Shown here piece after piece: positions 55,650 through 63,638 of a DNA stretch of 64,000 nucleotides. Position 1 is the stretch's first letter. The number at the start of each line of letters is the position of its first letter. A program made the translations under genes and the position numbers. Source of the stretch: Streptomyces achromogenes (lineage in GTDB: Bacteria > Actinomycetota > Actinomycetes > Streptomycetales > Streptomycetaceae); the NCBI RefSeq assembly GCF_030816715.1, contig NZ_JAUSYH010000001.1, positions 8,184,001-8,248,000 of the forward strand, in the 5' to 3' direction. The notes under the pieces are model-generated. The model was not told the DNA's origin and searched no databases. It saw nothing but the letters and a program-made list of their open reading frames with translations.

Positions 55650-58034
55650 CTAGCGCTCGCCGTCCCTCGGCAGCCGGATGTCGAGGACGCACACGTCGTC
55701 GCGGCCGTCGGGCTCCAGCACCGCGCCGAGCAGCCGCTCCAGCGGCGCCGGACCGGCCGGACCGCGTCGGGCGGCGGCCCGGGCGAGCCGTTCCAGGCCC
55801 CGGTCGATGCTCTCCGTGGGCCGTTCGACCAGCCCGTCGGTGTACAGCAGCAGCCGGTCGCCGGGTTCCAGCAGGACGTCCGCCTCCTCGTAGCGGGGCG
55901 CGTCGGTCGCACCGAGGAGCATGCCGTACGGGCGCTCGAGGTAGCGCGCCTCGCCGCCCCGCAGCAGCAGCGGCGGGGGATGGCCGGCCTGCGCCCAGAC
56001 GAGCCGGTGCTCGCGCGGGTTGTAGCGGGCCAGCACCATGGTCGCCGAGCCGTGCGGATCGCGGGAGTGCAGCAGCAGGGCGTTGAGCCGGCTGAGCGCC
56101 CCGGTCAGCGACGACCCCGTGATGATCATGCCCTTGGCGGTGAACCGCAGCAGCGCCATCGCGGCGACGGCGCCCAGACCGTGCCCCGCCACGTCGCCCA
56201 CCACGAACAGGGCGTCCCCGTCGGGCAGTTCGATGGCGCTGAACCAGTCACCGCCGACGCTGAGGTCCGACTGCGCGGGCAGGTACGCGATGTCCACCCG
56301 CAGTCCGGCCAGCCGCACGGGCTGCTTCGGCAGCGGGAGCAGCGCCTCCTGCAGACGGGCGGCGGCCGTGCGTTCGGCCTGCAGCACGCCGTGCTGGGTG
56401 AGCATCGCCCGCTCGCTGGCGACGAGGGCGAGTTCGGCACTGCGCTGTGCGGTGAGGTCCTGCACGAAGCCGTGCACCTCGACGGGCGTGCCCTCGGCGT
56501 CCGGCACGGCCTCCGCGACCATCCGCAGATGACGGACGCCCTCCCGGGTGACGATCCGGAACGGCACGTCGCATGGCCGCCCGTGGCGCACCAGCTCCCC
56601 GACGGAGCGGGCCAGTACCGGCACGTCCTCGGGCAGGGCGAGCCCCGGCAGACTCGAAAGCGGGACGACGCCCAGGGCGGGGTCGCGTTCGAGGATGGCG
56701 AAGACCTGGGAGGACCAGTCCCCCTCGCCCGTCGCCAGGTTCCAGGTGGCCCAGCCGAGGTTGCCCAGCCGCTGCACGTCCGCCAGCCGTTGCTCCTGCC
56801 GGTCGGAGGGGTCGTGGCGGACCCAGCTGACCACCAGTCCCTCGCCCAGCCGCGCCGCCCGCGCCGAGTAGGTGGACAGCTCGCCGAACCCGGCGATCAT
56901 CTGCTGCAGGGCGAACGGCTCGCCCTCGAAGGGCTCTTCGCCCGCCAGTGTCCGCAGGCAGCCCTGCCACAGCGGTTCGCCGGACATCTCCGGCCAGCAC
57001 TCCAGGAAGCGCAGACCGACCAGCTCGCGCCCGCTGCGCCCGCTGGCGTCGGACGTCATCCGGGTGGCGGCGTCGACGCGGAAGTCCTCGACCTGCCCCG
57101 ACGCGGAACGCACGGGCGAGAGGAGCACCGCGGAGACCGGCAGCCGGTCGAACATCGTCTGCACGGCCTCCGCGCCGCCCCCGCCCCCGGCGGCGGGCGG
57201 GCGGGCGTCGAACGTGCGCAGCGGGCCCGCGCAGAGCTGGGCGACGGCCAGCAGATGTTCCCGCACGCGCGGGGTGAAGGGACCCTCACGGCGGCGCAGG
57301 ATGCCCAGCGCGACGTCGGCCGACGCCCCGGTGACCACCGGCAGCCAGGCCCGGGTCGGCCAGCGCCGGGGCGGATCGCCGATCAGCAGATGCCGCTGCG
57401 CGTCCTTGTCGACGTCCTCCAGCCAGCACGGCCGGCCGGACTCGAGGGCGTCGCGAGCGGGGATCCCGCTCAGCGGCGGCACCCGGCCCCACTGGTCGGC
57501 CAGCGTCTCGTCGATCCCGGCGTGCCCCACGAGTTCGAGCCCGCCGCCCGGCAGCCGCGCGTAGATCATGACGGCGTCGGCGCCCACGTCCGGGGCGAGG
57601 TGGTCCAGGAGCCGGCGGGCGAGATCCTGCGAGCCGCCGACCCGGACCAGGGCCCGGCTGAGCCGGCCGAGGGCCGCGGCGTCGATCTCGTCGCCGGCCG
57701 GCTGCGGCGGGCTCTGCCGCTCCGGTGAGTCGGCGGAGGGCGCCGTGGGCTCGGTGTGCGGCGGTGCGGCGAGGGCGCCGAGGGTGATCCAGCACTCCTC
57801 CAGCAGCGTCCGCCGCGCGGCCTGCGCTCTCAGGTGCAGTTCCTCCTGGGCGGCGTCGGGGGTGCAGCCGCGCTGTGCCATCAGCGCGCCCTTGGCACGC
57901 TCCAGCACGGCCGCGGTGGCCGCGAGGTCCTGCAGCCGGTCCATCTCGGCGCGCTGGCGGGCCACGACGCGGGTCAGCGCCGCCATGTCGGGGACGCCGC
58001 CGGACTCCGCGGGCAGGGCGGGTTCGCTCGTCAC
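55650..58034 (-). CDS. ANTAR-GAF-PAS-SpoIIE PP2C phosphatase
   Basis: A 794-residue signalling protein. N-terminal ANTAR-like domain (LERAKGALMAQRGCTPDAAQ, an RNA-binding antiterminator fold), GAF (about 120-280, DVGADAVMIYARLPGGGLE), PAS regions (about 300-560), and the SpoIIE PP2C domain (SVGGDWFSAIELPDGDALF, VGDVAGHG, QAGHPPPLLL and YTDGLVE). The ANTAR position is unusual for a phosphatase and suggests binding of transcripts or a hairpin RNA. GTG 58034 is preferred because of CAAGG upstream; ATG 58052 is an alternative. It has no HATPase domain. Confidence 0.85.
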   Translation of the reverse strand: MTSEPALPAESGGVPDMAALTRVVARQRAEMDRLQDLAATAAVLERAKGALMAQRGCTPDAAQEELHLRAQAARRTLLEECWITLGALAAPPHTEPTAPSADSPERQSPPQPAGDEIDAAALGRLSRALVRVGGSQDLARRLLDHLAPDVGADAVMIYARLPGGGLELVGHAGIDETLADQWGRVPPLSGIPARDALESGRPCWLEDVDKDAQRHLLIGDPPRRWPTRAWLPVVTGASADVALGILRRREGPFTPRVREHLLAVAQLCAGPLRTFDARPPAAGGGGGAEAVQTMFDRLPVSAVLLSPVRSASGQVEDFRVDAATRMTSDASGRSGRELVGLRFLECWPEMSGEPLWQGCLRTLAGEEPFEGEPFALQQMIAGFGELSTYSARAARLGEGLVVSWVRHDPSDRQEQRLADVQRLGNLGWATWNLATGEGDWSSQVFAILERDPALGVVPLSSLPGLALPEDVPVLARSVGELVRHGRPCDVPFRIVTREGVRHLRMVAEAVPDAEGTPVEVHGFVQDLTAQRSAELALVASERAMLTQHGVLQAERTAAARLQEALLPLPKQPVRLAGLRVDIAYLPAQSDLSVGGDWFSAIELPDGDALFVVGDVAGHGLGAVAAMALLRFTAKGMIITGSSLTGALSRLNALLLHSRDPHGSATMVLARYNPREHRLVWAQAGHPPPLLLRGGEARYLERPYGMLLGATDAPRYEEADVLLEPGDRLLLYTDGLVERPTESIDRGLERLARAAARRGPAGPAPLERLLGAVLEPDGRDDVCVLDIRLPRDGER

Positions 58035-58134
58035 GCCTTGAGCATGGCACATGGGCGCGGATCGGACCGAGGCCTTGCGGCAACCCTCCTGCCAGGCTCT
58101 GTGGCCTGCGCGGACATCGGTCGCGACGTCGCGC

Positions 58135-58515
58135 TCAGCGCCCGGCGTTGTGCTCCGTCAGGGCCTGGGTGACGGCGCGGACGCTGCGGGCGATGTGCTG
58201 GAGCTGCATGACCTCGGCCGCGTACATCTTGATGGTGTGCTCGATGACGGACTCGGCCAGTCCGAGCCGGGGGAGGTCGGCGCGAGCGGTCTGCAGAGCG
58301 GTGCGGGCGACCCGGACCTCGTTCTGGACCTGGATCTGCGCGTGACGGGCGAGCAGCACCGGGTGGCGCAGCAGGGCGGGGTAACTCGCGTACCGCGCGG
58401 GCACGAGCTCACGCAGCCACTTGGCGGCCGAGCGCTCCCAGTCGTAGCTGCCGGGCGTCTTGACCTGGCACGGCCAGTCCGAGCTGATGCGCGTCGTCGT
58501 CAGAGTCATGATCAT
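58135..58515 (-). CDS. Hypothetical protein
   Basis: A 126-residue, helix-rich cytoplasmic protein without a recognised domain: MTLTTTRISSDWPCQVK, SAAKWLRELVPARYASY, then ARHAQIQVQNEVRVARTALQ, which looks like a coiled coil, to MQLQHIARSVRAVTQALTEH. ATG 58515 has GGAAG upstream; ATG 58509 is equally usable. The gene is preceded by a distinct AT-rich promoter region with a palindrome. Function unknown; it could be a regulator partner. Confidence 0.65.
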   Translation of the reverse strand: MIMTLTTTRISSDWPCQVKTPGSYDWERSAAKWLRELVPARYASYPALLRHPVLLARHAQIQVQNEVRVARTALQTARADLPRLGLAESVIEHTIKMYAAEVMQLQHIARSVRAVTQALTEHNAGR

Positions 58516-58699
58516 CGCTTCCGGTATGTGGCGTCGTGACGGTGGTCCGACGGTTCGGGGCGGCCCCGGTCCAGGGGATGACCGGGGCCGCCTAGGGCGC
58601 TCGCGCTAGCGATGCCCCGAGCACCCCGAGCGCCGACGTGGGTAGGGGACGGCGGTCTTCGGGTGCCCGTACAGGAGCCCTTCGCGGGCGGGTGCGGCC

Positions 58700-58757
58700 G
58701 TGAGCAGTATTTATATATGCCGACGGCTTTGCAAGACGTATGAAAACATTCATGCGT
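58700..58757 (-). promoter_or_regulatory. AT-rich promoter region with palindrome upstream of the 58135-58515 gene
   Basis: On the minus strand TTGCAA and AATACT are 17 nt apart (-35 and -10). Upstream of them ACGTATGAA-AACA-TTCATGCGT (58736-58757) is an inverted repeat with one mismatch, suited to an activator or to the adjacent RpiR-type protein. GC here is far below the window average. Confidence 0.6.
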
Positions 58758-58820
58758 GAAATGCCCACAATGATGCCTTTGGTCTTGCCTGTGGGAGGGG
58801 GGTGGTCCTGGATGAAACGG

Positions 58821-59777
58821 TCATTCCCGGAGGAAGAACTGGTGCTGCTCGGCGATCTGCTCGTATTCCTCGAGCCGTGCCTGGGTGCGCTCGGGGCCGG
58901 CGTCGGTCATCGCCTGGAGCAGCGCCGCGGCCATCACGCCCGGCGCGGCGTACGAGTCGAAGACCAGACGGGAGCCCGTGCCGGTGGCGAAGGTGGCGTC
59001 GGCCTCGTCGGCCACCGGCCCCAGCGCGAGGTCGGTGATCAGCGCGACCTTGAGGCCGGCGCTGCGCGCGACCCGCACGGCGGTCAGGGTCTCCTGCGCG
59101 TGCCGGGGCATCGAGAACGCCAGCACCCAGGTCCCGCCCGCCTCCCGGGACTGCAGCAGCGCGTCGTACGCGACGCTGCCGCCCCGGGTCACCAGCCGCA
59201 CGTCCGGGTGGACGCGGCGGGCGGCATAGGCGAAGTACTCGGCCAGCGAGGCGGAGATGCGCAGCCCGAGGATGGTCAGCGGCGTCGACTGGGAGAGCTG
59301 CCGGCCGACGTCGATGACATGGTCGGGGTCGGCGAAGTCGCGCCGCAGGTTCTCCAGGTTCTCGATCTCCGCGTCGACCGCCGCCTGCAGTTCGTTGCTG
59401 CGGTTCACCTCCGCCGCCTGGCCGCCGGCCAGCGCGCCGAGTGCGATCGACTGGAGCCTCTCCCGCAGCGCGGGGTACCCGCTGAAGCCCACCGCCGCGG
59501 CGAACCGTGTCACCGAGGGCTGACTGACGCCGACCCGGTCCGCGAGGTCGGTGATCGACAGGAACGCGGCCTCGGTGATGTGCTCGATCAGATACTGGGC
59601 GATACGCCGTTGTCCCGGGGAGAGTTGAGGCCCGTCGAAGAGCGCCCGCAGCCGGGAGGTCGGGGACACCTCCGTCTCCGGCCCGGTTCTGCCCGAGGTG
59701 ATCGCGGATGCCTGTGCGCGTGCCTGCTGCGGCGATGGCGCCGGTGCGCCTCCTTTGTCTTCCACGAGGCTCAACAT
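58821..59777 (-). CDS. RpiR/MurR-type transcriptional regulator with SIS domain
   Basis: A 318-residue regulator. N-terminal HTH_6 domain (QRRIAQYLIEHITEAAFLS, TDLADRVGVSQPSVTRFAAA) and a SIS sugar-phosphate-binding domain (TILGLRISASLAEYFAYAAR, TRGGSVAYDALLQSR, VLAFSMPRHAQE, VALITDLALGPVADEAD). Members respond to amino-sugar phosphates such as MurNAc-6-P. ATG 59777 lacks a good ribosome site; an internal GTG (VSPTSRLRALF) near codon 40 is possible. The sugar kinase and ROK genes 4 kb away fit a sugar theme, but no transporter is present. Confidence 0.86.
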   Translation of the reverse strand: MLSLVEDKGGAPAPSPQQARAQASAITSGRTGPETEVSPTSRLRALFDGPQLSPGQRRIAQYLIEHITEAAFLSITDLADRVGVSQPSVTRFAAAVGFSGYPALRERLQSIALGALAGGQAAEVNRSNELQAAVDAEIENLENLRRDFADPDHVIDVGRQLSQSTPLTILGLRISASLAEYFAYAARRVHPDVRLVTRGGSVAYDALLQSREAGGTWVLAFSMPRHAQETLTAVRVARSAGLKVALITDLALGPVADEADATFATGTGSRLVFDSYAAPGVMAAALLQAMTDAGPERTQARLEEYEQIAEQHQFFLRE

Positions 59778-59876
59778 AGCTCAGGGACCCGCCCGGCAAG
59801 GGAGGGCCGAAAGCGGGCGAGGACGCCTCCCCCGCACCCCCGGTGATCGTGCCTTACCGCCGGTACGGCGCGTCCC

Positions 59877-60180
59877 GGACCTGACGCGGTCACCGGCCGC
59901 TCGGAGCCCGGGGGGATTGTCGGCGCCCGGAACCGGGCGCGGTCACCGGCCGCCCGGGTCCGGCGTCGCCTACGGCCGCCCGGAGCCCGAGGTTGTCTTC
60001 GGCCGCCGGGGGCCTGGTGTGGTTACCGGCCGCTCGGGGTCCGAGGTTGTCTTCGGCCGGCGACCTGACGCGGTCACCGGCCGCCCGGGTCCGGCGTCGC
60101 CGCCGGCAGCCCGGGGCCCGCGTCGCCTCCGCCCGCCCGGGGCCCGGCCGTACCGCCGGCCGGCCCGCGCCCCGGGCGCG
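59877..60180. repeat. Degenerate tandem repeat region with an identical 33-bp pair
   Basis: A 33-nt sequence beginning CGCGGTCACCGG occurs at 59938-59970 and 60069-60101. Between them are related units containing GAGGTTGTCTTCGGCCG (twice) and GGTTACCGGCCGC, with a period of about 36-40 nt. It is the only content of the 530-nt gap between the RpiR and PAP2 genes. Confidence 0.7.
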
Positions 60181-60309
60181 CCCTCATCGGTCCCGAAGGT
60201 GATGCCGGACCGAGAGCCGACCCGGCCCGAGCGGCGGCCCCGGACTCGGGCCGGCACCGAGACCGGCCACGGGCCCGCACCGGGTCGGCCCGGGGCCGCC
60301 GTGACGGGG

Positions 60310-62226
60310 TTACCGCCTCAGCAGGCGTACCGACAGGCCGTGCGCGGTGTACACCGGTACGGCCCGCAGGTGAGCGCAGTCCAGCTCGACGCGGTCGAAC
60401 TGGCCGCGCAGCGCCGACGCGGCGATCACCGGCACGGTGGTCCCCGCGGCCGGCGGCCGGTCGGCGTCGAGACGCAGCGACAGCACCGAGCCCCGGTCGA
60501 GGCGCACCCGCCCGGAGACCGTCAGGGCCGGACCGTGGTGCCCGCGAAGCGTCAGATCCAGCACCGCGCCGGCTCCCTGGGCCCACGCGCCGCACACCCG
60601 CACCGGCTCGCCCGCGCGCAGCGTGCCGCCGGTGAGCCGCACGTCGCCCTGACCGAGGGCGTTGGCGTGCCCGGCCACGAGCACGCCCGCCTCGACGACG
60701 GTGCCGCCGTGGTAGCGGTTGTGCCCGGTGAGGGTGAGCGTGCCGGAACCGCGCTTGGTCAGACCGCCCTCGCCCGCGATGTCGTTGCGCCAGGCGTCGG
60801 CAGCCTGGAAGCCGCCCTTGGCGGCGTCCAGGGTGACCGTGACGTCGCGGTCGAAGGCGCCGTAACCGTCCGCGGCCGCGAACAGGTTGAGCCGGCCCCA
60901 CTGCTCGAAGCCGTCCAGCATCACGTACCCGGAGGGCAGCGCGGTCGTGCGCAGCACCTCCCGGCGCTGGGCCGCGGTGAGGTACGGCTGCCGGGTCTCC
61001 AGCAGCACCTCCGCGCCCTTGGGCACCGTCAGCGGCTCCTTGCGGCCCTCCCTGGGGAGGACGTAGGTCAGCCGGGGCGCGACGGCGCGGGCGTTGGCCT
61101 CGCGGTCGGCGTACTCGTCGTCGGCGTCGGAGTGCGCGTAGGCGAACAGGGTGTCGGCGGTCGTGCCGGTCTTCTCGGTGAAGTAGGCCAGTGCCTGGGC
61201 GCGGGCGGCCGCCTTGAGCTCGGCGTTGGCCGGGTCGGCGAGCGTGGCGGCGGCGAGGGCGGTGGCCATGATGCGGCCGCCGAGGACGTCGACGGTGGAG
61301 TGCATGCCGGACACGATCCGGGTGTGGCTCAGCTGCAGGGCGCGCGTCACCAGCTCCTGGAAGCGCTCCGGGACGGCGTACGCGTACGCCAGCGACGCCA
61401 GGTGGAATGCGTTGGTGTGACCGCTCGGGAATCCGCCGTCGTCCGTCGGCGAGCTGCTGCGCTGGCGCAGCAGCTGCGGCACGACGACCACCTGGGAGTC
61501 GTAGACGGGGAAGCCGAGCGCGTCGGTCTTCCCGGTGTCGACGACCTCGCTGTTCTCGTTCATGCGCCACGGCCGCGGGTACTGGAAGGCGTACTTGCCG
61601 GGGTTGCCGGAGGCGAACGGGCCGCGCACCGTGTCGACGAGCTTGGCGACCAGCCCGAGGTCGGAGGCGTACGAACCGGCGCCGAGCGCGGAGCCGGCGG
61701 GCGCGTCGGCCGGCACGGCGTCGTCGATCTTGGTGGCGGGGACGCCGTCCGGGGCTGCGGTGATCGACGTGACGGCCTTGGCTCCGGCCTTGTAGAGATC
61801 CGCCAGGGGGCCGAGGCCGGCGATCGTCGAGTAGCTCTGGTGCTGGCGGTCGTAGACGAAGGCCTCCCTGCCCTGCGCCTCCGTGCGGGCCCGGGTGACC
61901 GCGACGCAGTAGCGCACGTTGGCGCGCAGGATGTCGGGCCGCAGCGGCGTGCCGGTGTTCCAGGCGCCGCCGGTCTTCCACACCTTCGCGAAGCCGCCGA
62001 GGGCGCGGACCACCGCGTTGGTCTCGGGCGTGAGGTTCGCCATGACGTTCGTCTTGTAGTCGTCGACGAACGGCAGCGCAGCGGTGGCGGCCTTGGCGTC
62101 CGCGGCGGCCAGCCACGAGGCCAGCGTCGGGGCGGCCACCAGGGCCGCCGACCCGCCCACGGAGAACTTGAGGAAACGCCTTCTGTTCACGGCCGAGGGA
62201 GAGCTGAGCCCGGCGGGTGACGGCAT
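60310..62226 (-). CDS. Tat-exported PAP2/vanadium-haloperoxidase-like protein with autotransporter-type repeat
   Basis: A 638-residue exported protein. A Tat signal (NRRRFLKFSVGG) is followed by a PAP2/haloperoxidase fold with the conserved acid-phosphatase motifs GGFPSGHTNAFHLASL (P-S-G-H) and SHTRIVSGMHSTVDVLGG (SR/H-x5-H-x3-D), so phosphatase activity is likely. Past about residue 470 is a beta-rich segment (KRGSGTLTLTGHNRYHGG, TVVEAGVLVAGHANALGQ, GDVRLTGGTLRAGEPV) typical of passenger-associated repeats of Gram-negative autotransporters. Substrate unknown. The ATG at 62226 starts a short polar leader before the twin Arg. Confidence 0.86.
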   Translation of the reverse strand: MPSPAGLSSPSAVNRRRFLKFSVGGSAALVAAPTLASWLAAADAKAATAALPFVDDYKTNVMANLTPETNAVVRALGGFAKVWKTGGAWNTGTPLRPDILRANVRYCVAVTRARTEAQGREAFVYDRQHQSYSTIAGLGPLADLYKAGAKAVTSITAAPDGVPATKIDDAVPADAPAGSALGAGSYASDLGLVAKLVDTVRGPFASGNPGKYAFQYPRPWRMNENSEVVDTGKTDALGFPVYDSQVVVVPQLLRQRSSSPTDDGGFPSGHTNAFHLASLAYAYAVPERFQELVTRALQLSHTRIVSGMHSTVDVLGGRIMATALAAATLADPANAELKAAARAQALAYFTEKTGTTADTLFAYAHSDADDEYADREANARAVAPRLTYVLPREGRKEPLTVPKGAEVLLETRQPYLTAAQRREVLRTTALPSGYVMLDGFEQWGRLNLFAAADGYGAFDRDVTVTLDAAKGGFQAADAWRNDIAGEGGLTKRGSGTLTLTGHNRYHGGTVVEAGVLVAGHANALGQGDVRLTGGTLRAGEPVRVCGAWAQGAGAVLDLTLRGHHGPALTVSGRVRLDRGSVLSLRLDADRPPAAGTTVPVIAASALRGQFDRVELDCAHLRAVPVYTAHGLSVRLLRR

Positions 62227-62417
62227 GGATGTGCCTTCCTGGAGTGGCCTCGGCCGAGGGGCCCGAGGGAGGGGGTGCGCGACTGCGGTCCGAGGGTCTT
62301 GCGACGCCCCGTGAGCCGGGAGACGCGTCTGAGCGAAGATCTACGGCCGGGTCGTGTCGTTTTCGCGAGGGCCCGGCGACCGGTGCGTGTCCTGCGGGTG
62401 AACGTGCCGGCGGTGAC

Positions 62418-63326
62418 TCACAGCAGCGAGCGCGCCAGCGCCACCGCGCCCTCGACCGGCGGCACGGTGAGCGGCTGCGGCCGCGCTCCCGGCACCGCGG
62501 CCCCGAGTGCGTCGGCGAACGCCTCGTACAGGGCGGGCTGCCCGAGCACCGTGCCGCCCGCCACGACCACGTCGTCGACCACGACCCCGCGCGCCGCGAG
62601 CCGTGCGACGAGCGACGCGAGGTCCTCGCCGGCCCCGGCGATCACCGACCGGGCGAGTGCGGAACCGTCGGCGGCGGCCGCGAAGACGACGGGAGCGTGC
62701 CGCCCCCACTCGGCGGAGACGTCGGCCGCGCTCTCCAGCGCGGCGCCGAGCGCCGGGACCTCCGGCACGCCGAAGGAGGAGATCAGGCCGTGTGCGAGGG
62801 CGTCGGGGGCGTCGCCCCGGTCGTGCGCGGCCCAGACTGCCCGGGCGGCCTCCCGGACGAGACCGGCGGCGCCGCCCTCGTCGCCGAGGACCGCGCCCCA
62901 GCCGCCCACCTGGACCGGGGCGCCGTCGGGCAGCCGTCCCACCGCGACCGAGCCGGTGCCGGCCACGAGGCCGACGCCCTTGTCCAGACCCGCGGCCGGA
63001 ACGAGCAACTCGGCGTCGCCCACGAGGTGCGCGGGCGCGCCGAGAAGTTCCTGGAGCGCGACGCGGATCCGCGCGCACTGGAGAGGGGTCTCGCAGGCGT
63101 GCGCCCCCACGGCGAGCGCGGCGGGACGCGCGCCCGCCGGCAGCGCCTCACGGAGGAGGGCGACCAGCCAGTGCGCGGCGGCCGCCGGGTCGTGCGGCCG
63201 CCAGCCGCTGCTGGCGCGCACGTGGTCGACCACGACGTGGTCGCCCGCGAGCGCGCGCACATGCGTCTTGGTGCCGCCCACGTCGACGCCGACCACGAGG
63301 GGGCTCGAAGGGGGAGAGTCCTGCAC
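62418..63326 (-). CDS. N-acetylglucosamine kinase-like (BadF/BadG/BcrA family) sugar kinase
   Basis: A 302-residue ASKHA-fold kinase. The phosphate loop VVGVDVGGTKTHVRAL follows the start; LVAGTGSVAVG and the glycine-rich GGWGAVLGDEGGAAGLV are the adenosine and sugar signatures of GlcNAc-kinase/BadF-type enzymes; VVVDDVVVAGGTVLGQPALYEA completes the fold. It probably phosphorylates GlcNAc or a related sugar in the cytosol. GTG 63326 has AAAGAGG upstream. It is divergent from a ROK regulator with a palindrome between, suggesting local control. Confidence 0.86.
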   Translation of the reverse strand: MQDSPPSSPLVVGVDVGGTKTHVRALAGDHVVVDHVRASSGWRPHDPAAAAHWLVALLREALPAGARPAALAVGAHACETPLQCARIRVALQELLGAPAHLVGDAELLVPAAGLDKGVGLVAGTGSVAVGRLPDGAPVQVGGWGAVLGDEGGAAGLVREAARAVWAAHDRGDAPDALAHGLISSFGVPEVPALGAALESAADVSAEWGRHAPVVFAAAADGSALARSVIAGAGEDLASLVARLAARGVVVDDVVVAGGTVLGQPALYEAFADALGAAVPGARPQPLTVPPVEGAVALARSLL

Positions 63327-63458
63327 GGATCCTCTTTCGTCGATGCGCTTGACGGGCTGCGACGGCGGGCGAACCGTGACCGAGGGAACAGGCATGGAGG
63401 AACTAGGGAAGCCCCGGGACGGGCCTCTGACGAAGCACGGCAGGCGAGTACCGTGAAG

Positions 63459-63482
63459 TTCGTTAGGAAGTTAACTAACGAA
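63459..63482. promoter_or_regulatory. Palindromic operator between the sugar kinase and ROK genes
   Basis: TTCGTTAG-8 nt-CTAACGAA has perfect 8-bp arms; the spacer contains AGTTAACT, itself palindromic. The stretch is AT-rich and intergenic, as expected for a ROK or GntR/LacI-type target. Confidence 0.75.
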
Positions 63483-63638
63483 GTACAGTGCGTCAAGAGG
63501 AATCGCGCACTCGACCACCGTGCGGCCCGGCCGGGCCGCACGGGGCGGGAACGCGCGACGTCGGTGCATCCCATCGCCGCAGCCCGCCGAGACGATCTCG
63601 TCCGGCGCGCGCGGCCCTGTACCCGTGTGGGGGAAACT

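Noticed and set aside
58740..59846. A long plus-strand frame across the RpiR gene
   Set aside because: It is antisense to a gene with clear domains; the frame has no recognised motif.
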